NCBI GenBank assembly: GCA_005879045.1
Contig: VBLV01000043.1
Span: 1-6,586, forward strand
Direction of reading: 5' to 3'
DNA: 6,586 nucleotides
DNA from: Methanobacteriota archaeon
Lineage (GTDB): Archaea; Thermoplasmatota; Thermoplasmata; RBG-16-68-12
The notes under the pieces were generated by a model that searched no databases, had not been told where the DNA came from, and saw nothing but the letters and a program-made list of their open reading frames with translations. The translations under genes were made by a program, and so were the position numbers. Positions within the stretch are counted from its first letter, which is position 1; the number at the start of each line of letters is the position of its first letter. Below, in pieces: positions 5,934-6,586 of this stretch.

Positions 5934-6045
5934 CGGACTTCCCCGCCACGATAGTGGACAGACCGCTAAAAGGGTTGTTCAAGGTGGGTCCTCCGGAGGC
6001 ACAAGACGACTTGTCTAAATAGCTCTCATCTTCTCCCGTCGCGCC
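5934..6045. promoter_or_regulatory. Divergent control region with several inverted repeats
   Basis: The 112 bases between the cobalamin operon and the gene at 6046 contain three small inverted repeats. They are CCAC-GATA-GTGG (5946-5957), the perfect 10-base palindrome CCTCCGGAGG (5990-5999), and ACAAG-ACGA-CTTGT (6001-6014). On the minus strand CCCTTTTAGCGG (5963-5974), about 36 bases before the ATG at 5933, is a weak TATA candidate. On the plus strand CTAAATAG (6015-6022) is a better one. Binding of regulators to these repeats is inference. Confidence 0.4.
6015..6022 (+). promoter_or_regulatory. TATA-like element of the 6046 gene, leaderless spacing
   Basis: CTAAATAG is centred about 27-28 bases before the ATG at 6046, so transcription would start at or within a few bases of the start codon. 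No Shine-Dalgarno lies between the element and the ATG (the sequence there is pyrimidine-rich), which fits a leaderless mRNA. The inverted repeat at 6001-6014 abuts the element. Confidence 0.5.
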
Positions 6046-6324
6046 ATGGAAGAGAAGATCCTGACATTACACCCTCAAGGAAAGAGAGGTGTCAACATCA
6101 GCCGGGCGAAGTATGAGACGATGAAGAAGACGATTCTCGAGGTGCTCCCCAAAGGGGGGTTGAGGCATCATGAACTCACTCACGCCGTGGAGAGCAAGCT
6201 TAAGGGCAAATTCGACGGGTCGATCCCGTGGTATATGGAAGGCACGAAGCTAGACCTGGAAGCGCGTGGGATAGTCGAGCGCGTGCCCGGCCAGAAGCAC
6301 GACGTGTATCGCGTGAAGCGCTAG
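6046..6324 (+). CDS. Small winged-helix-like protein, resembles DUF6958
   Basis: The 92-residue basic protein has predicted helices at ISRAKYETMKKTILEVLP (18-35) and HHELTHAVESKLKG (41-54). A WYMEGTKLDLEARG segment (62-75) and a short hairpin, IVERVPGQKHDVYRV (76-90), follow. The order helix, helix, recognition-like helix and beta wing suggests a winged-helix fold. The Y-x-x-M...WY...KLDLEARG-x-x-E-R pattern resembles the uncharacterised DUF6958 family as I remember it. It may bind nucleic acid, but no function is known. The gene is lysine-rich and looks less GC-rich than its neighbours, which could mark a different evolutionary history. It is divergent from the cobalamin operon and convergent with the proteasome-like gene, so it is probably transcribed alone from its own promoter. 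The start is ATG 6046, supported by the upstream TATA element. Confidence 0.8.
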   Translation: MEEKILTLHPQGKRGVNISRAKYETMKKTILEVLPKGGLRHHELTHAVESKLKGKFDGSIPWYMEGTKLDLEARGIVERVPGQKHDVYRVKR

Positions 6325-6330
6325 GCGCAG

Positions 6331-6366
6331 GAAGAAAAGAGGGAAGGGCCGGGTGGTCTACCCGGC
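6331..6366 (-). terminator. Hairpin plus T-rich tract at the end of the proteasome-like gene
   Basis: GCCGGGT (6348-6354) pairs with ACCCGGC (6360-6366) around a five-base loop, and the stem overlaps the TAG stop at 6358-6360. Downstream on the minus strand is the pyrimidine tract CTTCCCTCTTTTCTTCC (6345-6329). Archaeal RNA polymerase terminates at T-rich stretches, so the tract is the likely functional part. The plus-strand gene ending at 6324 has only purine-rich sequence after its stop. Confidence 0.5.
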
Positions 6367-6586
6367 GTTGTTCGGGCCGTGCTGGTGCTCGAAGCGTTTC
6401 GAGGACGAGGTCACGACCCCGTGTTCGATCTGCGTCTTGCCCCCGTTGACGGCCTCGATCGCCTGCGCGGAGAGGGCGATGGCCTGCTCGACGTTGAGGT
6501 CCGGACGGTAGCCTTTGACGATTGTGTCGAGGGCCTCGTCGGCCGATTGGCCGATCGCGAACGCGGAACCTTTGAACGTCGTCCCG
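6358..6586 (-). CDS. psmA: Proteasome subunit (probably alpha), C-terminal 75 residues (5' truncated by window)
   Basis: The open minus-strand frame runs from the window edge to TAG at 6358-6360. Its 75 residues read SAFAIGQSADEALDTIVKGY, then RPDLNVEQAIALSAQAIEAV and IEHGVVTSSSKRFEH. This fits the last part of archaeal 20S proteasome alpha subunits: A-x-A-I-G, a long helix ending K-x-Y, D-L-x-x-x-x-A-I-x-L-x-x-x-A-I, then an I-E-x-x-x-V strand ending in K-x-F. Alpha subunits form the outer rings of the 20S core and gate substrate entry. The tail after KRF is only about ten residues (EHQHGPNNAG), shorter than the helical extension of well-known alpha subunits, and lacks the usual gate-opening HbYX-type context. 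The N-terminus is outside the window, so a beta-type or proteasome-like Ntn hydrolase is not excluded. Confidence 0.65.
   Translation of the reverse strand, partial: GTTFKGSAFAIGQSADEALDTIVKGYRPDLNVEQAIALSAQAIEAVNGGKTQIEHGVVTSSSKRFEHQHGPNNAG

Noticed and set aside
5934..6045. Cobalamin riboswitch upstream of the cobalamin operon
   Set aside because: The 112-base region is too short for a full B12 aptamer, I see no B12-box-like sequence, and this riboswitch class is not expected in archaea.
1..6586. Mobile element, CRISPR array, tRNA or rRNA
   Set aside because: No transposase or integrase motifs, no regularly spaced direct repeats, and no tRNA-like or rRNA-like segments were seen on either strand.

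Overview
This GC-rich window most likely comes from an archaeal chromosome. It encodes an archaeal/eukaryotic-type DNA primase large subunit with its four iron-sulfur cysteines, the C-terminal end of what looks like a proteasome alpha subunit, and the last residues of a CDP-alcohol phosphatidyltransferase of the archaeal lipid-synthesis type. Several starts have TATA-box-like elements at archaeal spacing. Two genes (primase and the small winged-helix-like gene) have the TATA element about 26-28 bases before the start codon, as in leaderless archaeal transcripts. A high-GC member of the Thermoplasmatota or a related euryarchaeal lineage would fit, but that placement is inference.

Layout, left to right. 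Positions 1-100 (+) hold the 3' end of a CDP-alcohol phosphatidyltransferase, convergent with a small four-helix membrane protein (116-544, -). Next come DNA primase large subunit PriL (661-1701, -) and a SnoaL-like NTF2-fold protein (1783-2223, -) with a clear TATA box and Shine-Dalgarno sequence. A GT-B-fold glycosyltransferase (about 2372-3442, +) runs the other way; its stop codon shares the palindrome CTAG with the stop of the next, convergent gene. From 3439 to 5933 there is a minus-strand group transcribed from 5933 downwards: a signal-peptide-less BtuF-like cobalamin-binding protein, a PduO-type cob(I)alamin adenosyltransferase whose ATG overlaps the preceding stop (TGATG), and an FMN-dependent alpha-hydroxy-acid dehydrogenase broken into three reading-frame blocks. 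A short divergent control region (5934-6045) with several small inverted repeats separates this group from a 92-residue winged-helix-like hypothetical gene (6046-6324, +). The window closes with the C-terminal 75 codons of the proteasome-like gene on the minus strand, with a hairpin and a T-rich tract at its end.

How the genes relate. The two cobalamin genes are clearly coupled and point to intracellular corrinoid handling and adenosylation. The dehydrogenase is 24 bases downstream and probably co-transcribed, but it appears to have lost two internal segments of about 38 and 52 bases. Together these restore the original frame, so a continuous open reading frame hides the damage. The other genes look like independent single-gene units: DNA replication, proteolysis, lipid or glycan chemistry. 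I found no mobile element, CRISPR array, tRNA or rRNA, and no gene-free stretch longer than 300 bases.
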